Shown: positions 45,577-55,787 of the stretch, in pieces
Layout: the number at the start of each line of letters is the position of its first letter
How positions within the stretch are numbered: position 1 is the stretch's first letter
NCBI GenBank assembly: GCA_907165135.1
Contig: OU015567.1
Location: 4,035,001-4,099,000 of the forward strand
DNA: 64,000 nt
DNA from: Oikopleura dioica
Taxonomy: Eukaryota > Chordata > Appendicularia > Copelata > Oikopleuridae
Reading direction: 5' to 3'
The notes under the pieces: generated by a model
The model's input: the letters and a program-made list of their open reading frames with translations, nothing else
Told to the model about the DNA's origin: nothing
Database searches by the model: none
Position numbers and translations under genes: made by a program

Positions 45577-47204
45577 CTAGCAATTGTACTCCTTTCTAGA
45601 GGCATCCCAGGCATTGATGACCTTATTCCAGTTGCCATAGCCTCGAGAGGGCTTCTGACAAACGCTGTCGAAAATGGTCGCTCCATCATAATATGTTTTG
45701 GAGAAGGATTCGACGGACATGAAGTTGTCAGCTAAAATTGAAATGAAATTTTCCAACGGATTTCAGAAAAGGTCTACCTGAGGATTGTTTTTGGCCAATC
45801 TCATTTTTTTGCTCGTAAACCCACGAATAGTTGTTGTTTTCGGGCCCGTTAATTATGGTTAAAGATAAGTCGGTCCGTTAAAATTACAGTTAACTTTTGT
45901 AAGAGGACTTTTGACCAGTCCCTGTGTAACAAAATGCATGCCAGTAAAACTCTGGAATATCGATTATATTCTTTGTTGATGCAGGCCTATAGTTCATTGA
46001 CCCGTACAATCCATAAGTTCCAACAATGATCCAAACATATTCATCTTCTATTTCTCGTTCCATGAATTCCCTGACCATGCATTCGAGCTGATTCCAAGCC
46101 CCCTTGTTGAAATCGCCGAATTGTGGGCTGACATTGGTGAGGGTGAAGGTAGAGTTGGCTGCATCTTTCACTTGGTTAAGCAGGGCATTTGGCATCAGAT
46201 GGCCCCGGTCGATGCTTAAGTCTTGAGTGTTCCCCTTGTAGTCTTCGTCCTGAGTTGGTATCATAAATAATAACAAGTAATAAAGATGCACCTGTGGTTG
46301 CCATCAATCACACTCATTAGGACTCTTAACTTCGTCAAGATTGCAATAAAAAGAGGTGTCAGATGGAGGAGTGTTAGTTCCGCAAAGACCCTTGCACATC
46401 TTAAGCCAAACTGACTTAGGTCTTGGCTTGGGACCGCTGTTGGCAGGTATGAATTTGTCAGGTCTGGGGTAGGATTTTCCATTCTTCGTTCGGCTATTTT
46501 TACGATAATAAAGAGCCGGAAATGGGAAAATAGGGGGTTCACCTTATCTTGATGGCGGAGTAGACAGGCAAGTTAGTGTCCGTGTTGAATAGTGTAGCGA
46601 AGTAGTGATCTTTCCCATAGTTATTTTGACAGAGTCTTTATTGTGGTTAAGGACAAATATGATTGAGTAAAGTAACCTTCTTATACAAGTTAACTTGTTA
46701 AAACACTTTCAACACGCTTCCTGACTGTTTTACCACTTTGAGCTCCGACAAGCATATTTTGAAGAGGCCATTCTGCACCAGGTCTGAAATAATCGGGACC
46801 ACAGTTCACTGGGGTTTGCAAGCTGCTTTCTGCAGAAACTTTGTCCTGCTTTTCATTCCTAGTTACAGCTGGCATCCCATTTTCAACACAGTTACTTTGA
46901 CTCTCCCTCGTATTGTGTTTTTCTTTACAGTCATTTAGCAAATCGAACAATCTATCGCCTTGTTCCTCATCGTCAACAACCTCATACGCCTCATTTGCGT
47001 TACAGTCCTCCTCAATGCACTCTCGCTCCCAATTACCGTCTTTGAGTTCTTCCATAAACCCCCAGGCTCGTCGAGTTCTGCTCAAAAATGCATTTGCTTC
47101 TTGACTTTCAGCGAGAAAAGAGCTCGCTGCTACGCTTGTCAGGATTACGGTTGAAAGTTTCTAAGGGCCCGTAAAAGAAAAATAGTAAAAACTGACCTTA
47201 CCAT
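45577..47204 (-). CDS. Gla-domain protein, apparently fused to NUC endonuclease domain
   Basis: The ATG is a 3-base exon (47202-47204); the next exon starts at 47160 with KLSTVILTSVAASSFLAES, propeptide ANAFLSRTRR and a Gla domain (GNWERECIEEDC, NEAYEVVD). It runs on through NCVENGMPAVTRNE to CGPDYFRPG, open to 46690. Downstream same-strand exons encode a DNA/RNA non-specific endonuclease (ENDOD1-like): CQNNYGKDHYFATLFNT, LPVYSAIKIS, then the catalytic-site segment DRGHLMPNALLNQ, TFTLTNVSPQFGDFNKGAWN and WVYEQKNEIGQKQSS, ending KEYNC. No other start codon or signal peptide precedes the nuclease exons, so one gene is inferred. The junctions near 46690 and 45850 are not phase-verified, and one intron seems to use a GA donor (near 46315). 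Confidence 0.6.
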
Positions 47205-47517
47205 GATCTCTTAAATGAGCTGAAATGGGAATAAATTCGAGTAAGAAGAGTCTGATTATTTGCTTCTGAACGACTGACTAAACAGAGGAACTGTTTATTT
47301 ACAACTGGTTAAACTGGAATGAAACATGCGTACTGAGTTGATCAGATGAGTTATGAAACGGCATTAGATCAAATTGAAGGTATATCCAATAAATAATTTA
47401 TTTTGAAATAAGTAATTTTCAATTGATAGAACTTTGCAACACATAATTTGTATGTTCTGTATAATCAGGCAGATTGAGTCAAGAATTTCTACAGTTCAAG
47501 TCGTTGAGGGGATGAAT

Positions 47518-47835
47518 TTAACTATTGAGGCATCCTCGGAGGCCCTGGGCGACGGACATGATCATCGCGAATGAAGCGCCCATTGTCATTGCTTGTCTAA
47601 AAAAGGATGAGCTTAGGGCTCCAGGATTAAAGTCCTCTTACCGGCTGGTATTCTTTACGAGAGCCATTCGTCGCTGCCCACCAAAGAGTCCCCCAGCAAA
47701 GCCAAGAACAGTTCCAGCGGCGCCACCAACTCCGCAGCCCATGATGCCGCCCATCATGATTGACTGAGTGCAGGGGCTCATTCCTCCGGCCTGGCTCATT
47801 CTAGATCGAACAGGACCATGAGAAAAATTGAACAT
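47518..47835 (-). CDS. romo1: ROMO1/Mgr2-like mitochondrial inner-membrane protein
   Basis: Two exons, 47642-47835 and 47518-47596, with a 45-bp intron and in-phase junction, giving about 90 residues. The glycine-rich segment SIMMGGIMGCGVGGAAGTVL and the end ASFAMIMSVAQGLRGCLNS align with the two TM helices of ROMO1 (G-MGC-VG-AAG and GTFGTFMAIGMGIR-C). ROMO1/Mgr2 is a small subunit or gatekeeper of the TIM23 translocase, implicated in ROS control. No cleavable presequence, as in the family. It lies 109 bases after SMARCE1 on the same strand. TIM17/22-family membership is the main alternative. Confidence 0.65.
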
Positions 47836-47944
47836 AGAGTTGATCTAGTAGAAAGGCAGTAGTAAGTCGTGAAAGAAAATAAGGAAAAACTTGGAAAATG
47901 TACATGTAAACTTGCACAAAAAGAAGATGTCTTGTTGTAACTTT

Positions 47945-49755
47945 CTAGCTTTCTGAAGGCTTCTCATTTGTTTCGACAGGAGGTTGGTCCGTTTCCATAG
48001 CTTCTGAAGATGATGCTTCTTCGGTTTTCACCGCATCGCTAGAAGCTGCGGCTGGAGCGGCAGTTTCTTCTGGAGCCTTGGGAGTTGGGGTTGCTTCTTC
48101 CTGGGAAACTGGTTCAGCCTTGACTGCTTGTGATTGAGCTTCCATTTTGGCAGGTTCTGAAGCTAGAGTTGGCACTTCAGCTGCTACTGGTTTATCAACG
48201 TTTCCAACGAGCTGATTCATCGCGGCAAGAGGATTTTGCGCTACAGGAGCAGCGGAAACTGGAGCAACAGGAGCTGAAGCATCTTCGGTACTGACAGGCT
48301 CTGTTTTTGGAACATCGAGAGCTTGACGTTTAGTTGGAGCGGGAATGTTCGTCTCCATCTGCTCCAATTCTGCTTCGTTCGATTCCGAGACGCCGTTATT
48401 TTCCGTCTTGATTTCTTTCTCTTCTGCTGCTGCTTGTTGCTGAGGTGGATTCTTCGCAGCTTCTTCAGCGGCCAGTTTGGCTTGTCTCTCAGCTTCAAGT
48501 TTCTTGAGACGAGCTTTTTCTTCTTCCTCTTGGCGGCGTTTTTCTTCCTCTTTTTCTCGCTGTTTTTTGAGGTCTTCTTGCTTTTTCTGAAAAAACGGCT
48601 CACCCTTTCATTCAAAGTAGCGGAAACCTACCGTGTATTCTTTGAAGTATTCTTGTGGAGTCATTTCTGCGAGTCTTTTCCACTCCTAGAAATAATTACA
48701 GTCATTATTTGACGAGAAAACAGCCGTTTACATTTTCAAGATCTTCGGAGTTCTGCTCCCATCGTCGCTTCTTTGCTTCGTGTTCCTGTTTTGCTGAATC
48801 GATGTCGTCTTTTTTCTGCGCGATGCTGTTCGTCAGGCTCTAGAATGATATTCTTAAAGGGTCTTTCATGAGTGGTTTACGTTTCTGTGGTAGTCCAAGG
48901 CTTGAATCTGGTCCGCGCGCATGATTTTCATGTGATTGTTGACATTGTTGTCGGACAAAATCTCCAGCATGTGGTACGTATTCCGGTGATATCTGAAATT
49001 CTGGTAAGGAAGGGACAGAAAGAAGGAAGTACCTCATGGCATGAACTGCTCGATTGCTGCAGCTGTTGTCATCTGTAGCGACATCGTCGATAGGCTCCAT
49101 GGAAAAGGTCATTTCGTCGTCGTCTCGGACTTCTGCCGAATCCCAGCGTTGTTTTTGCTAAAAATGACTCTTATTCCCGCTCAAAAGGAAATCATTTGGC
49201 ACTTCAAAGGCCTGAGAGTCAAACTCCAGTAGGTTCTGGAACCTGTGAATTAACCCGAGTCCTGTTTTGCCAAAGATGAATATTTTTCGACAAAGGTTGC
49301 TTCGCTCCGCGCTCAAGAAAAAGCTGAATTACCTGAAGATAGTTCTGATACTGTGGCGAGCTGTAGTATCGCTTAACAAGCTCATGATACTGCTTCTTTT
49401 CTGAAATAAAACAGTCAATTCGAAATTCAAAGAAATACAACAGACCCGCATCATATCCTTGAATAAAAGTCTCGCGTTCCTCTTCCGCCGCATCGCGCCA
49501 CATCTTCGCGATGAACTTGGAGATCTCCCACATCTTCATGTCCGGATTGTTCGTTTTCACCGTGTCCCAGTGTTTCTGAGAATATCTGACAAAGGGGGCG
49601 ACTGGTTTCTCCGGCATCTTCGGCGCCCGTGGAGCTCCGTTTCGTCCTCGATGGTGGCCAGGAGTGAAGATGATCTTTTGCTGAGCAGGGTGAGCTGGGG
49701 GAGCGTTGCCGCTAAGGTACGCTGCCATGGAACTGTTGTCATTCTTTCGCGGCAT
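47945..49755 (-). CDS. smarce1: SMARCE1/BAF57, SWI/SNF HMG-box subunit
   Basis: Starts MPRKNDNSSMAAYLSGNAPP. The HMG box spans about residues 50-115: PEKPVAPFVRYSQKHWDTVK, MKMWEISKFIAKMWRDAAEE and, across a 45-bp intron, KKQYHELVKRYYSSPQYQNY. This wording is diagnostic of BAF57, including the Pro-rich lead. Downstream exons give DDEMTFSMEPIDD, YHRNTYHMLEILSDNNVNNH (matching the conserved RFQRNHRLISEILSE region), a Lys/Glu-rich coiled coil (KARLKKLEAERQAKLAAEEA), and an Ala/Pro/Glu-rich tail ending EKPSES. It is a nuclear subunit of BAF chromatin-remodelling complexes that contacts DNA. About 440 residues, close to the usual length. Likely an essential single-copy gene. Confidence 0.93.
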
Positions 49756-49865
49756 TTTCAATCTGAAAGGATTCGATTTAGGTTTACTTAAATCTTTGCT
49801 CTTTCGGAACCATAACTCAGGTTTCATGTGATTGTATAAAGAAGAATAGATTTTCATTAAATGTA

Positions 49866-50270
49866 TTAAGAATTCAGTTCTTTTAAAAAGTCGCGAACAG
49901 TTTCAGTATTTCTTTTTTGATAATTATCCGTTTCAGATAAAAGAGCAATTTTATATGCTTCATCTGCTTGCATCCCTTCGTCGTAGATAAACTCCTGTAA
50001 GCCAGGGAAATTCCTGAGAATGAGGACTAATTCTTGGCGGACTTCGATAGGGACTTCCGCTCGGCGAGAGAGAAGGAAAATAAAGAGCTTTCGTTGATTT
50101 ATCGAGCTGCCCAGGGGGATGTCTTTGAGCAAGTGAAGTGTGTAGAGAGAGAAAAGCGGGAAACGTTCCAGGTATTCAACGAAATTCTCCATCGCGAAGG
50201 CTCCTTTTGTGTAGGCTTTCTTGAGATCAGAATTTAGTAAAGTTTTGCGACAAGGTTCCTTCTGATTCAA
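49866..50270 (-). CDS. Hypothetical protein, 134 residues
   Basis: A single uninterrupted frame from MNQKEPCRKTLLNSDLKKAY to VRDFLKELNS. Segments such as EYLERFPLFSLYTLHLLKDI and EVPIEVRQELVLILRNFPGL look helical; no signal peptide, TM or known domain is visible. It sits 110 bases upstream of SMARCE1 and 133 bases downstream of the 195-residue gene, on the same strand, so co-transcription is possible. Real because it is open, long for an unspliced frame here, and has normal codon composition, but the family is unknown. Confidence 0.5.
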   Translation of the reverse strand: MNQKEPCRKTLLNSDLKKAYTKGAFAMENFVEYLERFPLFSLYTLHLLKDIPLGSSINQRKLFIFLLSRRAEVPIEVRQELVLILRNFPGLQEFIYDEGMQADEAYKIALLSETDNYQKRNTETVRDFLKELNS

Positions 50271-50403
50271 TTATAATTATTTCAATATCGTTCCAAACAG
50301 TGCGATCCCTACAGAAGCTAAGGTTTCATTTTTCGAGGTTTCTTACATCAATCTCTACCAATTAATCGTATTCTGAAGCGAGTTATGGCCTCCAGAATCG
50401 GTT

Positions 50404-50991
50404 TTATCCGATACGATTTCGATCTTTTCCTGATAAGCTAGTCCCCATCTTTACATCTTCAGTTTTAAACTCATTGACGACGAAGTGAAGAAAATTTCTG
50501 GCAGCGATAATTTTGAACTTCAGCTCCTCATCTTTCTTTGACTCAATTAAAATAACCTTTCCTAGAGCGAAAGTCATGATATTTTCTTTGCTTCTTTCAA
50601 GAAAGATCGGCTTTAGTTGTTCATAATCGTAGTTTTTCTCGATGATGATTTGAATGAATTCTTTTGCCGCTGATTCGCCGATTTTGAAGAGTTCGAGTTC
50701 TTTGAGGTAGTTTTCAACGACGTTGTATAAAATGCTGACAAAAACGACGGAACTAGCGAGCCAAAACGACCAAAAAGCTCGTTTCGCCGTTGTCGGAGCT
50801 TTTGAATACCCTGCGACGTCCATGGCGATTCGCTGTAATCCATGAACTCTTGCTTCTTCGGAAGGAGTTAATTGACGATTTTTGACGGAGGCTTCTGTCA
50901 GGAGCTTCGGATCCTGGACACGGAATTTGGAAGGGATGAGCGGGTTCGAACCGATTGTTGAGAAGCGTTTTGAGATCCGAATACGATGCAT
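50404..50991 (-). CDS. Hypothetical mitochondrial membrane protein, 195 residues
   Basis: The N-terminus MHRIRISKRFSTIGSNP is basic and hydroxylated like a mitochondrial presequence. One membrane segment is visible (FWSFWLASSVVFVSILYNVV), preceded by QLTPSEEARVHGLQR and followed by ENYLKELELFKIGESAAKE. That layout faintly recalls the short assembly factor COA3, but the long C-terminal part (about 100 residues, NIMTFALGKVILIESKKDEE) does not fit, so the resemblance is weak. First of four same-strand genes ending with ROMO1-like, two of which look mitochondrial. Confidence 0.5.
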   Translation of the reverse strand: MHRIRISKRFSTIGSNPLIPSKFRVQDPKLLTEASVKNRQLTPSEEARVHGLQRIAMDVAGYSKAPTTAKRAFWSFWLASSVVFVSILYNVVENYLKELELFKIGESAAKEFIQIIIEKNYDYEQLKPIFLERSKENIMTFALGKVILIESKKDEELKFKIIAARNFLHFVVNEFKTEDVKMGTSLSGKDRNRIG

Positions 50992-51151
50992 GAGTTCTAG
51001 GAGGTGGAAATGAAAGGACTTGGAATTGAAGAATAGTTATAAGTACAATTGATAAGAAAAGTATAATAGAATTGAATAATTCAGTTTTACAGACAGAAGC
51101 TTTTGGGTTTTATTGATTTTACAGTAAGACAAAATTATACACCTCGTCCTG

Positions 51152-53510
51152 CTAGTTGTTCAGAAGCTCTCTCAAATCATCATGGTATTTTTCGACGTAT
51201 TCGTCGATCTTTGGAAACTGCCCTTTCGGCGAGAAACCGAAGTAGTGTGAAAACACGACGACAGAATGAATCGAACCGTCCATCACGAAAAGATCGCTTT
51301 TTCTACCGTTCCGCAGAAGACGAGAGTGGAACATTTGTCCGTCGTTTTTGAGCACATCGCAATCGCAAACGGAAATTTTGCATTTCGGGAATGATTTCAA
51401 AGCGCTTTTAGAGATTTTTTATCAAGAGAAACGTATTTACAGTGGTTACCCATCTTAAGAGGCCCTAACTTAAGAGGACTTTTGCGTCAATTTGGCTAAT
51501 TTTGTCATCCTAAAAAGTTCCAACTTAAGAGGACTTTCTTGATGATTTTTATTAAATTTCGGGAAATAAAGAAACTCGAAATCTTTGACTGCTTTTCTGG
51601 CCATTTTGAAGACGATGGCTTTGCAAAATACATAGATCCTGTATCTCTTTGTCATCGGGGAAGTTTTCATCGATCATTTTTCGTAACCATCTCGCGACTC
51701 CACGAAGTCTCATTTTATATTGGCGTTTCGGGTATAGTTGCTTGATTTTTTCTTCGAGCTTTTGCATTGATGCAGATTTCTTCTGCGTGAGTTGGTATTT
51801 GTGCTTCGTTTTCGATGACAGGATCGTAAACCTTTTGTTATAAAGGTTTGTAAATGTACATTTCGGAATATCTTGTCCATGCTCTTTTCGATAGAGCTCA
51901 TTTACAGCCTTTTTAGCATTTCTTTTGTTTGCACCTTTCACCAAAATCTCTGCATACTTTTTTTTCTCGGCCATCGTCATGCGAATTCTCTTTTCGGACA
52001 TGTTTCCAGCAAAATATTTTTCGAGGAATGAACAAGTTAAAGTTAAAAACATAAGTGCGCGCCTTGTTCTGGAAACAATAATCATGATCAATTTTTCCAT
52101 CAAATGTCCAAATTTTGACTTCAGTAATGCTGCTTAGCTTCGACATTAGTGAGAAAAGAATTTTAAAATATGTATTCCTAAATTGACTCGAAATGTTCTA
52201 ACTTAAGAGGACTTTCTCTCAGCCCTTGTCATCTCAAAAGGCCTCTTAAGATGGATACCAACTGTATATGCGAAAAATGATCAATAAAAACCTTCCTGTC
52301 AGGAATGATGAGCGGCGTAAAAAGCGGATCTACCATCAACTTCGACCACTTTTCCCTCAATTCTCTCTTCTCCCCCCTCAATTCAGAACCGTCACAGCTT
52401 GATTCCCTCTTCTTCCAGCCTTGAAGCTCTTCTTGATCGAGAAAGTTGGACGGATCAGAGTACGAGTTTTGTTCTTCCGTAAATTGGGTAAAATCGAAGC
52501 ACTCATTCTTCGATATCATTTTGATCTTCCAAGGAGTGACTTCTTCGCCGATGAACCAGAGGAGAAAGTGGGCCATTGCGTCGAAAGTTAAGGGCGGGTA
52601 ACGACGATTCCGCAGCTGACTGAAAGTAGAAATGAGATAAAGAAATCGAAAAGCCGTTTTCCCACGATTGTTTCCTTTACCTTGGAGTATCAAGAGGTCC
52701 ACCAACCGCAGGATACATCAAATGAATCCCACTTGCCTTAAACTTCGAGTTCCTGATCAGCATTCTGTACCAAACTTCAACCGACATGTATCCGCCAGCG
52801 GAGTCGCCGGTGAAAACGATATTCTCCGGGTCAATTGAAAGTTTCGCCGCATTTTCAAAAATATACAAAGCTGCTTCGTAGCAATCTTCAACGGGCGTCG
52901 GGTAGGGATGTTCTGGAGCTTTTCGATATTCAGGGCAGATCACTGAAAATAGGAATAAGACTAAGGTCGAAGAGCTAAGGTAAGCGGGGTCCTCGATATT
53001 TCGATTTTATGCTTGTTTTGAGCCCTAACCCTAACCTTACTCACCGGTAACAGAATTCGCAACAGCAATAGAACTCACAAAGCTTCTGTAGAATCGGACT
53101 TGTCCAAGTGCAAATCCACCACCATGAAAATAAACGACGGCTCCTTTGTTCTCCAGATTCTCCGGCCTGTAAACGAAGATCTTGAAGTTTTCCAGCTCAA
53201 TTATTTCTTCGTCACATTTTTCGCGTAATTTGGTGTGTTTGGCTGTTGCTAATCGACGGCGAGCGAGTTCTGATTTTGGTCCAAAGCCGAGTTTCATCAG
53301 AAATTGAATGATGGCTTTTCCGCGGACTCGGGCTAGCAGGGCAAAGTACATCATCGTGGAACCATCGGCGTTGGGAGGGACGAGACCGGGCTCGTAGAAG
53401 AAGTAGAAGATCAGGCCCTGGAAAATCCCGAGAATTGGCGAATTGGCGAGCCACCCTCCCGAGAGTCCGATAGCGAGACTGACAGATTCCCTTTTCATTC
53501 TACAGTTCAA
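51152..53510 (-). CDS. AADAC/NCEH1-type alpha/beta-hydrolase esterase
   Basis: Exons: 53045-53510, 52681-52942, 52292-52619 and 51152-~51404. The N-terminus holds a hydrophobic anchor (ILGIFQGLIFYFFYEPG). The oxyanion-hole motif VYFHGGGFALG, the nucleophile elbow FTGDSAGG, the acid in CDCDVLKNDG and the His in MDGSIHS complete the triad of the hormone-sensitive-lipase family. Arylacetamide deacetylase and neutral cholesteryl ester hydrolase are membrane-anchored ER enzymes of lipid and xenobiotic metabolism. About 440 residues, normal length. The last intron carries a transposon; without it the intron would be ~60 bp. The donor at 52291 is one phase off unless a GG donor or indel is allowed. 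Start could also be the Met four codons in. Confidence 0.86.
51440..52264 (-). mobile_element. pogo/Tigger-like transposon, 825 bp, non-autonomous
   Basis: Ends are 25-bp inverted repeats with three mismatches (CAGTGGTTACCCATCTTAAG and CAGTTGGTATCCATCTTAAG outward), flanked by TA on both sides (51438-51439, 52265-52266). Subterminal direct repeats CTAACTTAAGAGGACTTT occur at about 51464, 51519 and 52198. CAGT ends with a TA duplication are the signature of the Tc1/mariner superfamily, and the encoded protein points to the pogo/Tigger branch. It sits in the last intron of the esterase. Confidence 0.9.
51552..52001 (-). CDS. CENP-B/Tc5-type HTH protein fragment of transposon
   Basis: The frame from MSEKRIRMTMAEKKKYAEIL (an upstream Met at 52103 is also in frame) contains a psq/CENP-B-like N-terminal helix-turn-helix (NAKKAVNELYRKEHGQDIPK) and a second helical DNA-binding part (KLEEKIKQLYPKRQYKMRLR, VARWLRKMIDENFP) like HTH_Tnp_Tc5. 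No DDE catalytic domain is present, so the element is an internally deleted derivative. It may still make a DNA-binding protein able to recognise the element ends; that is inference. Confidence 0.7.
   Translation of the reverse strand: MSEKRIRMTMAEKKKYAEILVKGANKRNAKKAVNELYRKEHGQDIPKCTFTNLYNKRFTILSSKTKHKYQLTQKKSASMQKLEEKIKQLYPKRQYKMRLRGVARWLRKMIDENFPDDKEIQDLCILQSHRLQNGQKSSQRFRVSLFPEI
53020..53038. repeat. Short telomere-like CCCTAA run
   Basis: GCCCTAACCCTAACCTTAC inside an esterase intron. Similar short runs occur at about 5025-5040, 23203-23218, 24663-24677 and 36260-36310. Confidence 0.6.
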
Positions 53511-54530
53511 AGATTGTGATCAGAAGAACGCGTAGTGCACTGTAATATATTAATAAGGGGAAATCGCATGATAAGCAGTGAAAAATATCACTTCTTCCTA
53601 TCAATTTTCGTTTCTCTTATTTTTTTCTGCAAATGTCGGAAAATCTTCGAAAAAATTGGGAAAAATTGAGAGCAAGCGTTGAGGTCCTCCGCGTTAGTTG
53701 AAAAGTCCTCCGCCCACGATTGGTTGGCGGCGCGCTTTTGATGGAAAACAGAAAAAATAAGAAGAATGCGCTTGAAACTCAAAGCGGTCTAATTCAGTAG
53801 AAATTTTAGTTCTGTTAACTTCAACTCCTTTTTTTATTGAAAAAACTCTCAATTTTCGAGAATTTCATCAATGCTTGATTTTCCAAATTAAAAAATGATG
53901 ATAATTGAAAAGGATAACGAAGAGCTATTCTTTGCTAATAACAAACATCAGATGTGCAACAACACAATCTTATTTACAATCAATAAAAGTATTTTAGACG
54001 GTCGGAAATGATATTTCTCATTTATTTCATGTCTAAATAGCAAAAGATTAACCTCGCGTTTTTATCATAGCATGAAATAGCATAATGCTTTTAATTTAAA
54101 AGTCTCTGTAAGCCTGCAGCGTTGACGATTATTTCTGGGATTACTTTTGCCGCATAACTTATGCGGCATAAGTCTCATGTAAATTTTCATAAGACCATGT
54201 ATGTCGTTGCTTCTCCTGGATAACATACGGACAAATTCGCGAAAAAATGTTATGAAAAATTCTGAACTTTGAAAAAAAGCTCGATCATCTGCGGGAATTT
54301 TTGTCATCCCGATGTCAGCTCGCACGGTACACTTATCTTGTTATCTCTAAACGTTTTAAAATGGCGGATCCCAGAGTTACACCTTAGAATTAGAACTCAA
54401 TGTAGACATGCGATAGCGTGAGGTGCACTTGCTCTGCGGCGCCAAGGTCGCGCTATCAGTTCTTTATAAACTTTCGGGTCGAAGGAAAACCATCAGATCT
54501 TTTTGATAGAAAAAGATAGAGAAAATAAAA
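53511..54530. other. Intergenic stretch
   Basis: AT-rich, no coding exon supported. A short palindrome-like TGCCGCATAACTTATGCGGCATAAG lies near 54150. Confidence 0.45.
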
Positions 54531-55667
54531 ATGAAACTTTTTGCTCTCGCTGCGACTCCGGTAAATACTTTTTTTATTATTTTTTGCAACGAAATTTTTG
54601 GAATATTTTTTGAACAAAATTTCAGGCTTTGGCGGAAAAATCCGCTGATCCGACTCCCTGGTTCATTTCTCTCGAAGACGAGCCGCAAAAATTCGCGGAA
54701 GAACCCTACACTCCCTACTGTTTGACGAAAGACATCAACGGCGAGCTCAAAGCTATCACCGAAGCCAACTTCTGCGACGGCGTTGCTGATTGCCCCGAAG
54801 GAGAAGATGAAGACGGCCGACTCGCGATTTGCAACCAGCCGACTACTGAGAGCGGCTGCTGCGCGGAAATCAAGGTCAACTGGAGCGGAGCAACTTGCTA
54901 TGCTCTCGACACTTACAGGGACAAAGACCGATATTTCTGCCGAGAATACTATCCAAATGGAATCGACTTCATCACCCGTGAGCTCCGCTGGGAACCCTAC
55001 CACGGCTGGTTCTACACCGACTTTGTCGGCAACTGGGGCTACTTCGCTGTTGGCAACTGGCAGCACGACGCAACTTGTATCGGTGAGCACGGCGAGTTTG
55101 AAGATAACTACAGCTGGACAGGATACAATTTGGCACTGAGCTGCAACGATGAAGCCCCAGCTCCTCGACCAGCACCCTGTGCTCATCATACTTGCCCGGA
55201 CAACAAGATGTGCTCGAATAACTTGGATGTCGAAGGAGGATACGAATGCGTCAAGAGAGACAACGTCAGAGATCAATCCTTGAAGAGAATCAACACCATC
55301 GAAGGACACATTCAGGTAAAAATTCAATCGTTAACTATCGTATTTAAATAATCTTTTCTAGAGACTTTACGACTCCGTGACTGGAACCAGAGCTGGTGAC
55401 CGATTTATTTTCCGAATGAATAAAGTCTTGACCTGGGCGAAAAACTCCTGGACTGGCGAATCCTGCCACGAAGGCGCTGCTGAAGATGCTGAAGATGTCA
55501 ACGTCTTCTCGAAAGACAACATGTGCAAGCTCAATGGTCAAATCAACTCTGCTCTGAACAGCTGGGCGAGAAATTTCGCCTGCTCTGGCGACAAGGATTA
55601 CTCGAGGAAGATCATCAAAGCAGCGAGAAAAAATCGAAACTTCTTCGATGTCAAAAATGATTGTTGA
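54531..55667 (+). CDS. Secreted protein with LDL-receptor class A-like module
   Basis: Three exons, 54531-54560, 54626-55315 and 55362-55667, join in phase. MKLFALAATPALAEKS is a short signal peptide. Residues ~40-70 have an LDLa-like motif (NFCDGVADCPEGEDED), followed by a Trp/Tyr-rich region (CYALDTYRDKDRYFCREYYP, WEPYHGWFYTDFVGNWGYFA) and a Cys cluster resembling an EGF module (CAHHTCPDNKMCSNN). The C-terminal ~100 residues are charged with three Cys (WARNFACSGDKD). LDLa modules bind Ca2+ and ligands outside the cell. The central region is not recognised. It is convergent with the lectin gene on the other strand, 120 bases away. Confidence 0.75.
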
Positions 55668-55787
55668 TTCTGTTGAGCTTGATTATTTGAAAACAAGAGC
55701 TTTCTTATCCGAGGACATTGCTCTTATTTTGACAATAAAATATGGAAAAGAAGGATAAAAAGAGAGAGAGGAAATCAGATGAAAATT

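Noticed and set aside
46690-47160. Gla gene ending at the stop at 46690 as a complete short protein
   Set aside because: Not excluded, but the same-strand nuclease exons directly behind it have no start of their own, so a longer gene was preferred.
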